Shown piece after piece: positions 17,318 to 30,241 of a stretch of DNA of 64,000 bases. The position numbers were made by a program, and so were the translations under genes. A model generated the notes under the pieces. The model did not search any database and was not told where the DNA came from. It saw only the letters and a program-made list of their open reading frames with translations. Source of the stretch: Chaetoderma sp. LZ-2023a (lineage: Eukaryota > Mollusca > Caudofoveata > Chaetodermatida > Chaetodermatidae); assembly GCA_034401795.1 (NCBI GenBank), contig CM067370.1, forward strand, positions 52,512,880 to 52,576,879, read 5' to 3'. Positions within the stretch are counted from its first letter, which is position 1. The number at the start of each line of letters is the position of its first letter.

Positions 17318-17517
17318 ATCTTGATTGCCAGAAGGACAACTTGGACAAGATTGTCAATTTCAGAATGATGCTGTTTCATCTAATTTCCAACATAGATTTA
17401 TGATTAGTTGTATATATATGAATACAACTAATCATAAATCTATGTTGGAAATTAGATGAAACAGCATCATTCTGAAATTGACAATCTTGTCCAAGTTGTC
17501 CTTCTGGCAATCAAGAT
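17318..17517. repeat. Perfect 200-bp palindrome (96-bp arms, 8-bp loop)
   Basis: 17318-17413 is the exact reverse complement of 17422-17517, with the loop ATATATGA between. It starts 13 bases after the exon donor at 17305. The perfect arms mean a very young inverted duplication, or a template-switch or assembly artefact. As RNA it would form an uninterrupted ~96-bp hairpin in the intron. Confidence 0.95.
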
Positions 17518-17869
17518 TTTGAGCCGAATCGGGAGCAATAGCCGATACAGAACAGCGATAGTAGGCCTAATGTCGTTGTAAAGGAAAGTTAAAGAATGAG
17601 GCAAGATAATAGTTGTCATTATAGTTTTATCATTATACTGATTACCTCGCTAAAAAGTTTAACTTTAAAGCCGTTCCTGCTTACATATACCACACCTGTT
17701 GGTACAATATTTGGAAGAGTGTGATACCAGATCTGAATGGATCATATTGCTTAGAGCCTTTAATCGTTTAGCCCTCAAACGAAATGTGATATCCAGAGAT
17801 AGCATGGTTGTATTTGTGCTCAAACTGACTTTTCTATTGACTGCCTCCCTGTAATATTCTGGCTTGTAG

Positions 17870-18013
17870 TGGCTTGCCCAATGAGAGTCAGAGATCCCGC
17901 GAACCAGAGGGTGTTCTACAACACATTCGATCCATCTGAAGAAGACATGGAGTGTATAGATGGCCAAATCTTTGAGGAAGCCCTATGTACATGTGTGAAT
18001 CAAGTTGATGAAG
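17870..18013 (+). CDS. Host matrix-protein gene, exon e: Cys motif of Pif/BMSP type
   Basis: Acceptor TCTGGCTTGTAG, donor GTATGT; 144 bp, phase 1-1. It encodes LACPMRVRDPANQRVFYNTF, then EEDMECIDGQIFEEALCTCV and NQVDE. The spacing (C ... DP.N...Y ... M.C..G..F....C.CV) resembles the short cysteine motif between chitin-binding and LamG domains of Pif/BMSP-like matrix proteins. That comparison is from memory. The domain order supports it. Confidence 0.75.
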
Positions 18014-18167
18014 GTATGTATCAATAGAGGGGTCTGATCTCATGAATATGACGTCATAATCAACATACGTTACATTTTAAATGGCATCACAAGCAAATGA
18101 AAGTGGCAAAGGTCTAACATAAAGCGTCTGAAGTACATGTCTTTGGTGAACAATTCAATAAAAATTA

Positions 18168-18259
18168 TGTTGAATATGCTGAAACTAATGTGACTGGAAT
18201 CGGCTGCTGTCACATGCAGCAAGACATTCCAGTTGAATTTATTTCAAAATATTCACCAG
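18168..18259. repeat. MITE-like palindromic repeat, copy 1
   Basis: Ends are inverted copies: TGTTGAATATGCTGAAACTA at the left, and TTGAATTTATTTCAAAATATTC at the right, around a variable GCTGCTGTC core. One of at least five such ~90-110-bp copies in this window (18988-19085, 19103-19212, 26342-26434, 32053-32140). Confidence 0.7.
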
Positions 18260-18987
18260 TTTATTTGTTTTACATGACAATTGAGATTCTTTGGATCCTG
18301 TGTTCAAACTGTTAAAATCGATTCAAATGTGTATAGCAATTGGGCAGAGCTTTGCTAGAGATTATCGGACATAGCTAGAAATCTACCCACCCTGTCATTG
18401 CAATACGAATTGACGTGGTATACGTAGGAATGGCTGAGTCTGATGTGGAAAAGATGTTCAGCTTGTAGGTGCGTGCATACCACGATAGGGTGTATTTGAT
18501 AAATAAAATAGACTGTGTCTGGCATACGCTGGAACCCATTGCTATGCAAGATTAACGATATATAAATGCTAATTCTAATAAGTTATACTAGCCTATCCCT
18601 TTTCTAAACAAGAACAACATGGTCACATTTGTAATTTGCAATGCATATGTGTCACAATCATTCCATTATTGAGACAATGGACGGTAGAGTATCGTGGATA
18701 TTCGTAGAATGGCAATGCGATATAATAGTTCCAAAGAGCCACCGTCGTGCTGCGTCAAATATTGGCTGTGTATTAGGAGGCCATCTATAATTACTCAACA
18801 CTAGTTGATGCTAGTTAATCGATGAATCCAGTTTCCCAGTCAATGATACGGTGTCATACCAAATGCGCCAAAATTGGCCTGGTGTCATCATCAATTATAT
18901 CATGACGGACGCGACTTATACCATCTTAAACGCTTAAGAGTCCATTAAGATGTACAAAATGTATCTCCTTACTATTTATTACTAATT

Positions 18988-19212
18988 CTGTTGAATAATT
19001 TGAAACTAATTCGACTGGCTACTATTGTTGCCATATGCCATAGGCAGCAACACCACCCACTCAAATAAGATTCAAAATATAACAGCTTACCTGTGTAATT
19101 TTTAATTTGAAACTAATTTGGCATGGTATTGTTGCTGCCATAGGCAACACCAACATGTATGCTGTATGTTAGCAACAGCACGCCGTCAAATTAGTTTCAA
19201 AATATTCAACAG
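18988..19212. repeat. MITE-like palindromic repeats, copies 2 and 3
   Basis: Two adjacent copies (18988-19085 and 19103-19212) with the common arms TTTGAAACTAATTTG and CAAATTAGTTTCAAAATATT and a core containing TTGCTGCCATAGGCA. Copy 2 has a decayed right arm. Confidence 0.7.
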
Positions 19213-19446
19213 TTTACCTGTGTATTTTTCTGGAAATTGAGGCTTAGAGAGTAAAGACATCGATTGATTCCAGCATGGACAAGGCGTGGGTGTGGCATGG
19301 CTAGAGATGGGCAGGCACAGCTAAAGCTGGATTCCTCCATTAACACAGATCTGAATGCAGTATAGCGCACGACATGTGTATACAGTATCAACAATGAGGT
19401 TTTTAAAAATATCATTAAGACAAAACACTATCTCTATATATTTTAG

Positions 19447-19559
19447 GAGGATGTGTACCTGAGTTCTGGTTAGACTTCCGTAATGGAGCAATCAGAGATG
19501 TCTCCCGTAATAAGTATTATATAGACATTCACGGTGTGTCTGTAGAGCAGGATGCCACT
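19447..19559 (+). CDS. Host matrix-protein gene, exon f: start of LamG-like domain
   Basis: Acceptor ATATATTTTAG, donor GTGAGT; phase 1 in, 0 out. It encodes GGCVPEFWLDFRNGAIRDVS, RNKYYIDIHGVSVEQDAT. This is the first strand block of a concanavalin-like/LamG domain that continues in the following exons. Confidence 0.8.
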
Positions 19560-20029
19560 GTGAGTATCGACATAACGTGCTAAATACATTATTATGTACC
19601 CGTCCCAATAGCATTGCATATTGTGAAACTACATACACTACTTATAAATCTCTGCCACAATCTTATTTTATACTTGTACAAATATCTGGCCTTTGGTATG
19701 TGAATACCACTTCCTGTTTCTGACCTACGCGTATGCTAGTTAGGTGGAATATTTCAGGAGGGTACATTGCATATTATTATTTATATATGGATGTTTGTTA
19801 GATAGGCCGCCACGGAAGACTAATTATGAAATGCTCGGAGAGGAACGTAGAAATGCGTGACCATACGTGATCATTTCCTGTAGACTATGCCAAAATACAC
19901 ATCATAATTTCAATGTCCGTAATGGCTTTCCAATCTTTGTGGATGCCGTGATGTGGACCATCTAATCTGCACGGCTGCATAATAATTTGGCTTGAATGAC
20001 TATTGCCCATCGAGTGTGCAGCAACTAAA

Positions 20030-20450
20030 CCCAGTCAAATTAGTTTCAAAATATTCAACAGCTTATCTGTATAGTTTTCTGGTAATTTAGATCCAGAGAG
20101 TGCATGGATAGTTGGAGCTTAGCTAGAGATGGGCGGGGCATAGCTAAAACGGGATTCTCCATTAGATGCCCTGATGCTCTCTTGACAGTAGGGAGAATGT
20201 AGTACTTACTTCCCACCACGTGACAACCACCACCATCTGTTACAAGAAAACTGCTATGCTGCTCTGCTTTCTTGACATAATGAACCTTTCCAGTTTTAAC
20301 TATGCCCCGCCCATCTTTATCTAAGCTTCATCCACACCTCGCTCGTGTTGGGATCGATCGATCTCTGAACTTCCTGACTATCAATTTCCAGAAAAGTATA
20401 CATGGCAGCAACCGCGCCAGGTCAAATTAGTTTCAAAATATCCAGCAGAA
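20030..20450. repeat. Interspersed repeat in inverted arrangement
   Basis: 20040-20165 (CAGTCAAATTAGTTTCAAAA, then GATGGGCGGGGCATAGCTAA) is mirrored at about 20290-20445 (TATGCCCCGCCCATCTTTAT ... TTTCCAGAAAAGTATACATG). Related pieces are at 19212-19345 and, inverted, at 31935-32045. The MITE-like palindrome is therefore part of a longer composite element. Confidence 0.55.
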
Positions 20451-21304
20451 TGTTTATTAAATGGTAAAGACATACAATTCGTACAATGTGTCGGACGATT
20501 AAGCGTTGAAGACGGACTATATCGAGTCATTCATGATGTCATGATTATGATGCCATCATGCACGTCACTTAGTTGACTATGACATCATATGACGTCATAT
20601 GACGGATGGAAAGGTCCATACTGCTGGAGTCTAATAACCATTGCTTGAGCTTGAAACTCCTGCTATTTAGGAGACACATTCCCAGGCAGACAACCATTAA
20701 GTCACGTTATTATTGTCTATATAATAACTAATACATCTCATTTTTAACATTTAGTCAAAAATTCTGAGGGACTTATAGCTGCCAGAATATACTAAAATAT
20801 TCAATACCCAACTATAACTATAATGTAATTATACCAATGCACGTCGAATTCCATCCAGTAACTGATCATATGGATTCGGAGTATTCTGAGTAGAAATAGG
20901 CTACACAAACCGGAGCTTACATTCATCGCCATGTTTAAGAGAATAGAGTCTACTTAAAGTAGAATTGATCTACTGTTTCAATAAGGGCAATACGCACACG
21001 CCCTATATGTATCTCAATAATACGCGCTCAAACTTTATCGTTATTAGATTTTCATCCATAGATAGAACAGAAAATACGATATTGTGGATTTCCACGGCAT
21101 TTGACCTAATCCACCAGTGTCGATTGACTGCCGAATTTATAAATCGTCCTGCATCTGCGTCCGCCGAAATCCTTCCCACCCCTAATGTTTCGTAAGGGTA
21201 TTTGATATCTTCAAGTTTTACTTTTAATGTATTTCAATCAATACCTAATTTAGCATAATTCTGAGAGGAAAACTCTTAAGATCAGATTTGCACTCTTTTC
21301 TCAG

Positions 21305-21595
21305 GGACGATTTTATGGCGCATTTGATAAGAACCTGCAGACACAACTGATTGTTAACGGTCTGGTGTCATTCGATCCAGGCGAGAAATTAGCTGTATAC
21401 TGTCGTTACCGAAGAGACATCAACCAGAACTTCGCACCTGGCTCGGCACGTCCCGCAATCCTGTCAAACTCTGATTGCCTCCCGCTAGATTATTCGTACG
21501 CGTCATACATCAACCCATCTGCTGGCGGAGGTGATGCAGCTGGCTGGATTAGGAGTGTATCTGGAGCACAGGAAAGAGAAAATACCAACGAAAAT
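21305..21595 (+). CDS. Host matrix-protein gene, exon g: LamG-like domain, middle
   Basis: Acceptor TTTTCTCAG, donor GTGAGT; 291 bp, phase 0-0. It encodes GRFYGAFDKNLQTQLIVNGL, VSFDPGEKLAVYCRYRRDIN, SNSDCLPLDYSYASYINPSA, ending NTNEN. It is the largest exon of the domain. The longer open frame that starts inside it and runs past the donor is only partly real. Fits the exons on both sides in phase. Confidence 0.85.
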
Positions 21596-21921
21596 GTGAG
21601 TGTGATAGAGCAACTTTGTTCTAATATATACTACCAACAAATTGCTAAACTAATATACATAAATACCAGAAAAGCAAGATCTTCCTACCACACAGTAGTG
21701 GTTGGACAAACTGACAGTGAAATGGACATTATGTAGCCAACCGTTTGTGGTCTACTCGTGCGTATTAGGGTTGCGTCAGAAAAAGTGCAGCCGGCTGACA
21801 TTCAGTAAGGTGCGTGTTTTCCAACAGAAGACACAAAAATTCCTTTTCTCATTGCAGTTCAGGGAATTTTATGATTCTTTATTTTCAATAATGACTCGAA
21901 TACGTCAGTCTGTCGGTTGAT

Positions 21922-22045
21922 CGGGCAGGCGGACAGGCGGGCAGGCGGGCAGGTAGGCAGCCTTGCCAGCAGGCAGGCAAGCATGCCGGCCCAGCAGGCA
22001 GGCATACATGCAAACAAACAGGCAGGCAGGCAGACAGGCAACCAG
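21922..22045. repeat. (CAGG)n-type degenerate microsatellite
   Basis: Imperfect GGCA/GGCG tetranucleotides in the intron. The open frames over it are repeat artefacts. Confidence 0.9.
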
Positions 22046-22171
22046 GTGGGCGAACAGTGGACTAACACTGTTGGAATGGCTACATCAACTTCGTTTTGTC
22101 GAAATACACGTTCGGAATATTTGCATGAAATGTATAATGTTTGCTTAACGATGTCTTTATGCATTTAACAG

Positions 22172-22283
22172 AGTGGGATCAATGAATACATCATGGAATA
22201 TCAAGGGACATTTGATGGAGAAACCATGTCACTGGGTGTCAACAACAATGCTGCTCGTCCTGTCGGCACAGCTGGTCCTAAAG
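22172..22283 (+). CDS. Host matrix-protein gene, exon h: LamG-like domain
   Basis: Acceptor ATTTAACAG, donor GTAAGT; phase 0 in, 1 out. It encodes SGINEYIMEYQGTFDGETMS, LGVNNNAARPVGTAGPK. A typical beta-strand pair of a LamG-like sandwich. Confidence 0.85.
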
Positions 22284-23510
22284 GTAAGTAACATTAATAG
22301 TAAGGTAGCGTAATGCAATGAAGGGGACAGACTGGGCAAACGCATTAAATCTTCTGTGGCACTTTGGTTGGTCCTACTAATTACGTTTTTGCTAGGGTTC
22401 ATCAAGTGCCACATTGTTGGTTGTTGTCATGTGACATGCCATTCTTGTCATTGAATTATTAGGCAAAACTGGAAACTGAATAGATTACTAACATTTAAAT
22501 AATAAAAGAACAGTCAAATAAACAGAAGCTTAGATGTTTATATGGAAATCACACCAAGCAGCACATTGATACAATTTACATCTTGACATTGTCATTTATT
22601 AACAAGCTATTCAACTCAAAGATGTTTAAACGAATGGACAAGTGAAACTCTACTATTGTATAAAAATATACTAGCATGTCGTAAAGCTACACAGAAGCAG
22701 CCGCAATGCATAGCTCTGCGCATCGTCACTGAGCTTTCGTATATGCACATCTGCCACCACAGCAACTTCTGCTATTGCAGCCAGATTTCCCCAGCTATCT
22801 ACATGCTTTGGAAGCCACCGGACGCGTCTTCACATAATGTGTCAGCGAGGACTGTATTTGTACATTATCCATACTCATCAGTCAGGAGATAGTGCTTGTT
22901 TTCTGGACAGATTTCAGTCATGCACATCCTGCCTGGTAAGCAGCACGCTTCGAGTGCTGCAGTAGCGCATTTTGAGTTGGTGGAATGGTTTCCTTTTTTT
23001 TACTTTTCTGGCGATACCTCTCTCCGCATACCTCATTGACACAGTTCAGATGGCTGCTCTTGTGATATAGGACAATCGCATAGTGTTCAAGCAGCGTGAA
23101 ATCCCAGTGAATGGATTCTCTACCACGAACTTGAAATCTGCAGTTACCTCATGATATGACTTCCATGCCGATCGTCACCCTTTCCAAAAATGAAGAGGCT
23201 GTATCACAGCCAGTCGAACTATGGATGATTGGTAAGGCTATGGACTTGGATTCTCATAGTGCCTGGCAATTGCTTTAATGTGAAAATGGGCGAAATTCTT
23301 CCCTGTGTCGAAAGCTACTCACATGTCTGCAGCTGGCAATATACTCTGCAGGTGGTGAAACTTCACAATTAAGAGGACAATAACATCAGTATCCACAACG
23401 AACGAGACATGTGTCAGAGTGTTTCTGCAAAGCATTTTGCAAATGAAGCAATATTCTTGCATCTGTTTCTTCAGGGTAACTTTCTTGCATATTGCGGGTG
23501 GTTTTCATGT
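22284..23510. other. Intron DNA, possible 3' end of nuclease-like remnant
   Basis: No exon. The dead gene at 23511-24895 (minus strand) should have its C-terminal part here, but I could not read it convincingly. Confidence 0.4.
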
Positions 23511-24895
23511 TTACATCGCGTTGACCAGATCTAATAACAAGCTCATTCTTAGAGGAAAATTCACTCTTAGTAACTTTGTTAGAAAGAAAGGCAAATCGTT
23601 ATTGTTATCTTGATCACACAGACAATCTGGCCAGTTCGCAGGGATTTTATTTTTTACCAACATCCTTTCTTCTGATGCCTTTCGTTCTCTTTTCAAGTGT
23701 AAATTTTGTATACGGAGCCAACGGTAATTGTCCCAAACTGCATCCACTCATTTGGAGGTTTCTAACCGGTTCATAATGTTGGGGTGTGGGGTAGTGAACA
23801 ACAGCGGCTCCATCTAGAAACTTTATTTCAAATGTACTTGGAGGCTGTAGCTCAGTTGATATTTCTATGGAACATAGCTGTCCATGAGTAACTAAGAGGT
23901 CAGTATTATCATCTAGAGCTTGCATGTCTACAGAACTTGTTTCTGTTTCAGGTGTTTGTATGAGACAACTTAGCAAGTCAGATTTCTTTCCCCGGTGGAA
24001 CTTACCGCTGTCAGAGAGTGCGGGCGATATGGGTGAATCTCATGCATGAAACATACATCAATAGCGGTGTCTCTGTCCTTTGCTACGATGTAATGTCTGG
24101 AGAAAATATTCACATTAGTCTTCAAAGTTGTGATTTTTTCAGCTTGTTTAGTTTTATGGTTATGAGCAGGACACGTAGAGAGTCGTAGAGTGTTCCTCTT
24201 GAATGAAGAGAGTGCAGTCTACCAACTCTGACATGCGGTAGTCAATGTGTTTGTTCTTGCCAACTGCTTCCACAGTGCGGGCAATGTCAATAGCAGATTC
24301 AGTGGCAACATTGCTCGTATCTAGAGTCAGAATCCCTGACATGTCATTAAGGAAAGGATTTCCCATTTCACTGATGGTATCTGCCAAATAGTGGGCTTAC
24401 TGTCTGAAGTGTTTTGAATAGAAAGACCCTCCTCGTGGTGGCAGTGATTTTCAGGTTATTGAGGAAATCTCTCTTCAAATTCCTGCAGCAGTTGTGCTCC
24501 TTCACGTCCTGCTAATATCCACTTTCAGAATGCCGATTGGTTCTCTGTATGCCCAACTACACACCCAGAACCTTTCTCTGAGTCATTATTCTGCTCGTGT
24601 CCGTAATCAATAAGCATGGAAGAAAACAAACCAGTCGCCATGTTGTGCACATGCCTCCAGGAATGGAAGGGTGCCTGTTTTCCATGTCACGGATATGAAC
24701 TGGGATCCAGCGAGCAGAATTTTGATGAGTGAGTACAAAGAACCAAGGGCACATGCCTTTAAGTGACTCCACATACACTGAGAATTTGGCGTCACGACGG
24801 ACATTTATAAAGATGAGTCCCAGTAGCTCTATGTTGAGTATTATATCCCAGTATTGGAATTCTGGCCTCTTTCTGATAGTGTCTTTGGCTTCGTC
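23511..24895 (-). pseudogene. Nuclease-like multi-copy invertebrate gene, copy C
   Basis: Antisense in an intron of the host gene. From the 5' side, in several frames: FQYWDIILNIELLGLIFI and CPWFFVLTHQNSARWIPVHI (24895-24560), MADTISEMGNPFLNDMSGIL (24387), FEIKFLDGAAVVHYPTPQHY (around 23830), MDAVWDNYRWLRIQN (23747), KIPANWPDCLCDQDN. These phrases match in kind and order the N-terminal two thirds of a large uncharacterised protein family common in invertebrate genomes (recognised from general knowledge, not a search). At least six frameshifts or stops. It belongs with the copies at 33144-51134 and 59158-61564 but to another subfamily. Confidence 0.7.
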
Positions 24896-24941
24896 AGTTT
24901 AGGCCTGCTGTGTGAAAGCAAAGACATCTTGATGAAGCGTA

Positions 24942-24961
24942 TTTATTTATTTAGTTAGTTG

Positions 24962-25014
<53 letters not shown>

Positions 25015-25042
25015 CTAGTTAGCTAGTTAATTAGTTAGTTAT

Positions 25043-25086
<44 letters not shown>

Positions 25087-25122
25087 ATAGTCGGTTGGTT
25101 GGTTGGTTAATTAGTTAGTTAA

Positions 25123-25159
<37 letters not shown>

Positions 25160-25225
25160 CAGTCAGTCAGTCAGTCAGTCAGTCAGTCAGTCAGTCAGTT
25201 AATTAGTTAGTTAGTTAGTTAGTTA
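24942..25225. repeat. (TTAG)n / (TCAG)n microsatellite
   Basis: About 70 tetranucleotides, mostly GTTA, with an inner (TCAG)n block at 25157-25198. It is intronic and not a telomere, since the unit is four bases and it is flanked by unique DNA. Confidence 0.95.
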
Positions 25226-26524
25226 AAGTACAGTAATTAATTGGCATGCGTGTATTTGCTTAGACATACTATAAACCATATTGTCCATTATCATTACACC
25301 ATCTACATGTACAGTGTTCCTGGGTTAAGTATTTCGTTTGTGACTTACATCTTTTCTCCCTCTTTTATTAAAAGTTAATGAAACTAAAAATAAATATAAA
25401 TTTTATTATGTAGCCCATCCATGTCCATAGTGATACAAGTATTTTGTGCAGATCTATGACCTGCTCCTAAAATACTGGTGACACCTGGTGTCGGATAGGC
25501 CAAGTTTATCACAATATTATGATGAAATGTGTGATAATATTACAACTCTTTCGTTTTCCCCCTTTTATCAACTACATGGAAGATTGGTCCATTTTTAAAC
25601 CTTTGATCAACAACTTCATATTCATCTTTTTGAGCAAACATGTTATGTTAGCGATTTCCAGAACGCGGAATAATACGAATAATAGTCTAGCTGATAAAAC
25701 CCGTAATATTCACTTCTGTTTGTGGATCTTAGCGAAAATATGAAGTATTTAACATAGCTAAGGCGTGTTAAAAAATTATGCTTTTGTCTACTCAGTCCTC
25801 ATTTCATCAAAATCCGGCGCTAAGCTGCCTGGCTATGAAGTATACACTGGTGGGTCAAGATAACACTCGCACCGCATGCGGCGGAAGTACATTTACGCAT
25901 GCTTGCGAGACCACCTCTGTACAAAGTCCACCTCTTTATAAAGGTCATTTTACTTGAGTCCAGATATAACAGAACAATACATTTGGCCCTCCATAGATAG
26001 ATCACCTGCCTATACGGTCAACGTATGTCTGGTCCCCGAATGTGATCTGTATAGACAGATCTCACTGTGTGCAATCGCCACCATTGATCTGCCAGGGCTG
26101 CCATGACAGGACTAGTTTTAACGCTATTCTCAATGAGTATTGTCACCAATGAGCATGTTTCATACTAGAGTGATTCGATCTGCTACTCAAGTTGCTGACG
26201 TCAGAAACAAATATGTCACATCAATATAATCAACAGACCTTTCCATAAACCATGGTCATCTCTTGGGTAAGATTTACAGCGGTATTTTATTATAAATGAA
26301 TGACACGATGCGAGAGATCATGTATAATGTTAAAAAATGTTCTGTTAACTATTTTGAAACTAATTTGACTTGGGGCTACTGTCGCCTATGGCAGCAACGC
26401 GTTCAGATCAATCTAGCTTTAAACATATTCAGCTGCTTACCGATATGATCGTCTTAAAGTTGTAATTCACGGGGATAAGACCCTGATGTGTTTCTAACCC
26501 TAGCAAATGTAATGTGACTTTCAG
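25226..26524. other. Intron DNA
   Basis: AT-rich; only a MITE-like copy at 26342-26434 is recognised. Confidence 0.5.
26342..26434. repeat. MITE-like palindromic repeat, copy 4
   Basis: TATTTTGAAACTAATTTGAC ... CTATGGCAGCAACGC ... decayed right arm (TAGCTTTAAACATATTCAGC). Same family as 18168. Confidence 0.65.
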
Positions 26525-26613
26525 GGCGTGTTGGTCAGAATAACTGTGCCTTGCATATTGGATACGGTCAGCCAGAAGACAATTTTGATTACTTTACTGG
26601 AGAGATCTATGAG
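26525..26613 (+). CDS. Host matrix-protein gene, exon i: LamG-like domain end
   Basis: Acceptor GACTTTCAG, donor GTAGGT; phase 1 in, 0 out. It encodes GRVGQNNCALHIGYGQPEDN, FDYFTGEIYE. The F-x-G-x-I-Y-E-V-R-V-Y ending, completed by the next exon, is the usual last strand of LamG/concanavalin folds. Confidence 0.85.
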
Positions 26614-29600
26614 GTAGGTGATAACATATTTACACATGGCAATATTACACGCTTCCACAATATATTGAGAACTATTTATAAAGCGCATGCTCATCGGACT
26701 AGACTACCTGAAGCGTATGCAAATTATTGATTATGTTAGACTTTATGTACAATTGTATGCGAAAAAAGATGTTTTGTAAAAAAAAAAGGTTCACATACAC
26801 ACTGTTTTGTAATTTACTTAAAATGTGCGTCACATTTCATACTAGAAACAACGAATACAGTAAAACCTGTTTAAAACGGATGCCGTGTTGTTTTTACATA
26901 ATTAATACACGCTTGCATGTTTTGCAGTAGAAATACATAATGCAGTAAAATGTGTATAGTGTATGCTTTTTAGAGCATTTAAAAGTTTCTGCTAACCGCC
27001 TATGCTCGATGATTTCCCTGCATCTCATTTTCAAGTCAGCCATACAGGAAAACTGTTGAATACTTTGAAAATAATTTGACAGAATTGCTGTAACGACTTT
27101 CAATCAAATAAATTTCAAGAAACATTTAACATAATAAGTTTTAAATCGTAAAGAATATACTTTTTCAGAGATTTGTTAGTAAAATGGTTAACAAACACCA
27201 CTGTCTGCATGTTAGAGGGCTCTGCATCTATTTTGAATGTCCTTAATTTATATTAAGCCAACGCGCTAATAATATATGCATTACGAGAACAAAACACATC
27301 CTGTATATCCGTTATGTATTCACTTCAATATATGACCTCTCGTTGTACGCACGCTCTACCTCAGATATATCTTCACACGGTTACCCGTTGCTAAGGTTAC
27401 AATAATTTATAAACTCATGAAGCTAAAACAATGTAGGGGCAGTGTGGTGGATAGAAACTGGTTTCTCGACTCGAAATTACTTAAAGAAATTACTCTGCGT
27501 CCGGGTTAAGAGATTCGTATTTAATAGGCAGCTTTTAACGTTTGAAAAGCAACTGTAATTATTCACCACATGGCCGCGGATCCCGGACAGTCTCTTGAAA
27601 ACCTTGAAATCTGGACGCTCTCAGAAGCTAGCTGCTGGGTTTCTTGACATAATTATTAACCTGAGGCTGCATATGTAATTTTTTATTACGCACATATTAT
27701 AGTCTACTAAAGTAAGCATGGCGCGCGTGTCGATTTAAAAGACAATTCCGGAATGATAAAAAGTGTGCTTTATTTGAAAGATTATGACATTTTAATGAAA
27801 TTACGCCAGGATAATGTCTAGATAGAAATAGCGTAACCAAATATCGCTTGATAAAGTCGGTAAAATTGACCCTTTATCATACGTCGGGGCGCTGCCATTT
27901 TGTCGTGTCTAGTGAAATCAGCCCTGCAACGGCACGAGGGATGACTGGATGCGCGAGGCTAATAGATGTGCGTACATATTTTAAGGGATTATATGTAGAT
28001 GATAATAGCAACGGAACCGCTGAAGCGATTTCAAGGATTCTTGACCCTCCAAATAGGCGTCGACATCGGGATTAGTAGGATATAATTGATGTTGAAATCG
28101 GTGTATTGGTAATCTTAGATACGATCTGAGAATATTGCATCCTTTTTTGGTAAAATTCAGCATTGAGATGTTTCTGTCTGGCAGGCTCTATCTTTGGGAA
28201 TAATTTATGTATCGGCATAAAATTGAAGAGTGCTTGAAGCTAAAGGAACTGGCTATTTGTTTGTCTAATTATAATATTTATCACGTGAACATTGCCTGAG
28301 ATATAATTAAATGAACTAACATTTTAACATAAAATCAGGGAATTTTTCTAGGGCGATCGATTGGGATAAATTGATGAAACATTCCCAGTTATGAGATACC
28401 ATTATAAAGCATCGCCACGGCAACTTTTGTTATTGTAGCTCTAATACCTATTTTGATATGGGATGATGGATACAGCGCATCCTGCCATTTTTGCTTAAAA
28501 TCTTGCTGGCTTAGTTGTCCTGCAGAGTGTATCTTTGAAACCACTAGCACGATTATGACATCATCCTAGCATAGAATAAATTGTCAAATTTGCGGCTACA
28601 TGTAACGACCGGAATTATTACAATCAGTTCAGTGGTTCAGTAATATTATCATATGTTTTCTCAGAATAGATATTAACACTCCCTGCCTAACGGTATTTGA
28701 CAATACGCACGTGTCAAGAATGCCACTTCATTTAACCCTTGTCACGCTGCTGTAAAGTGTGCAATAGTCTACTTGTGGAAATAGTGCCGGCGTACATTTT
28801 GACATTTCCTTTTGCTGTAGCACACAGCAATGGCTTACAACAGCATTGTTACCAAAATGAACACCTACTGATAGGGCAGATAAAATCAAACCTATGCCAT
28901 TTAGACGTTGGGACAGCCGTCACGGGTTAACACCCGGTCTTCGTATTCATGCTGGCATCTTAGCAGTGTCACCTTTTAATCCCCATGATTTAATTCCCAA
29001 GATTGGCATGCAAACTAAGTTTTAGCGGCCCATCTTATTTTAAAACTATCCATAACTGCGCTTGGTAGTGGCGCCAAGCGATGGTGGTTTTTTAAACGGG
29101 TGGGCATATCATTACTCATCCTAAAGACCCTCATCAGTTGGCTCCAAAACATATTAGTCATATCAGATAAGTTATATGAGGCCACTATTAGTCGTTAGTG
29201 ACGATTTAACAGTCCATTCATTGTCCGTATGGACAGGTTTTACTGTATCGAGAAACAGCTTTGTTGGCAAATAAAAGCGTTATCAGCTTGGATAGCATTA
29301 TGCCACCAGAAACGTACTAGCTTGACGTGATAATGCCCCCTTTCTAGCTTAACCGGACGATTACAAATTAGCACATGTTAGGGCATATACATATTTACTG
29401 CTCGGCTCAGCAAAAATCACGTTGCTGCGGTGGTGACATCACGATCTCCCGAAATCTCGCTCTCATTGCGAGAAAATGTCTGGGCTCGAGAGACGAAATA
29501 ATCGCATCCTTAGCATGGTATAATTCTTCGTAGTGTTTGCCTATTGCAGTTATTTAAGATCCAATATGTTTGTCATATAATAGTCTTTCAAATAAAGTAC

Positions 29601-30240
29601 ACTGCGCATCCCGGAATTGTCCTTTAAAGAGGGACGAATGCAAACGAACTTTCCAAACCCTATGGCAAAAAAAGAAGAAAAAGCACAATTTCAGAGGGGT
29701 TTAAATAAAATCTAAATCCCTTTCATCTATGGAAATTGTGTTTCAGTATAATAAGAAAAGAGACACATTTTAGGCTGCATGTTATAATTTATTCCCTTAT
29801 TGCATAACGGAGCTAATGGGTTGTGCTAGCAAAACAACCAGCACGATGAAGAGGTGGTGGCGGAGTGAGGTACTGAATAGTGACAGTTAGTGGCGGAGGG
29901 TCCATAAAGGGAGTCTACACAATTTTGATAGTGTGGGTTATAGGATCTGATAATGTGATAGCCTACCTTCAAAGGGTTACAGACAAATGCTTGTTCGCAT
30001 GCAGTATAAAATAGTAATACGGCGTATTTAGCAAAAAATGTTGTATTAAATGTTGTCACTTATAATAACAAATTTACGTCATCTAAGACTGACCCATATC
30101 TATCCTGGACCTCATGCCATATTTACGCCGATTTTTAAGATTTCAATAATTTACGTCGGCACCACCGCCCCCCCCCCCCCACCCTCACCGCCAGACTGTG
30201 GTCTGTGATTGGTTGAACTTAGTCTGCCTATCAAACCTTG
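26614..30240. other. Intron DNA
   Basis: A 3.6-kb stretch of AT-rich DNA without exons or coding-like ORFs. Half of a MITE-like copy is seen at 27053-27125 and a C-run at ~30171. Confidence 0.5.
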
Positions 30241-30241
30241 C

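Noticed and set aside
22656-22892. + strand Cys/His-rich ORF (CRKATQKQPQC ... ICHHSNFCYC) as the Cys tail of a nuclease-family copy
   Set aside because: Wrong strand relative to copy C next to it and no other block of the family around it; the resemblance is loose.
24942-25225. (TTAG)n as interstitial telomere sequence
   Set aside because: Four-base unit with TCAG and TTGG variants; no five- or six-base telomere unit.
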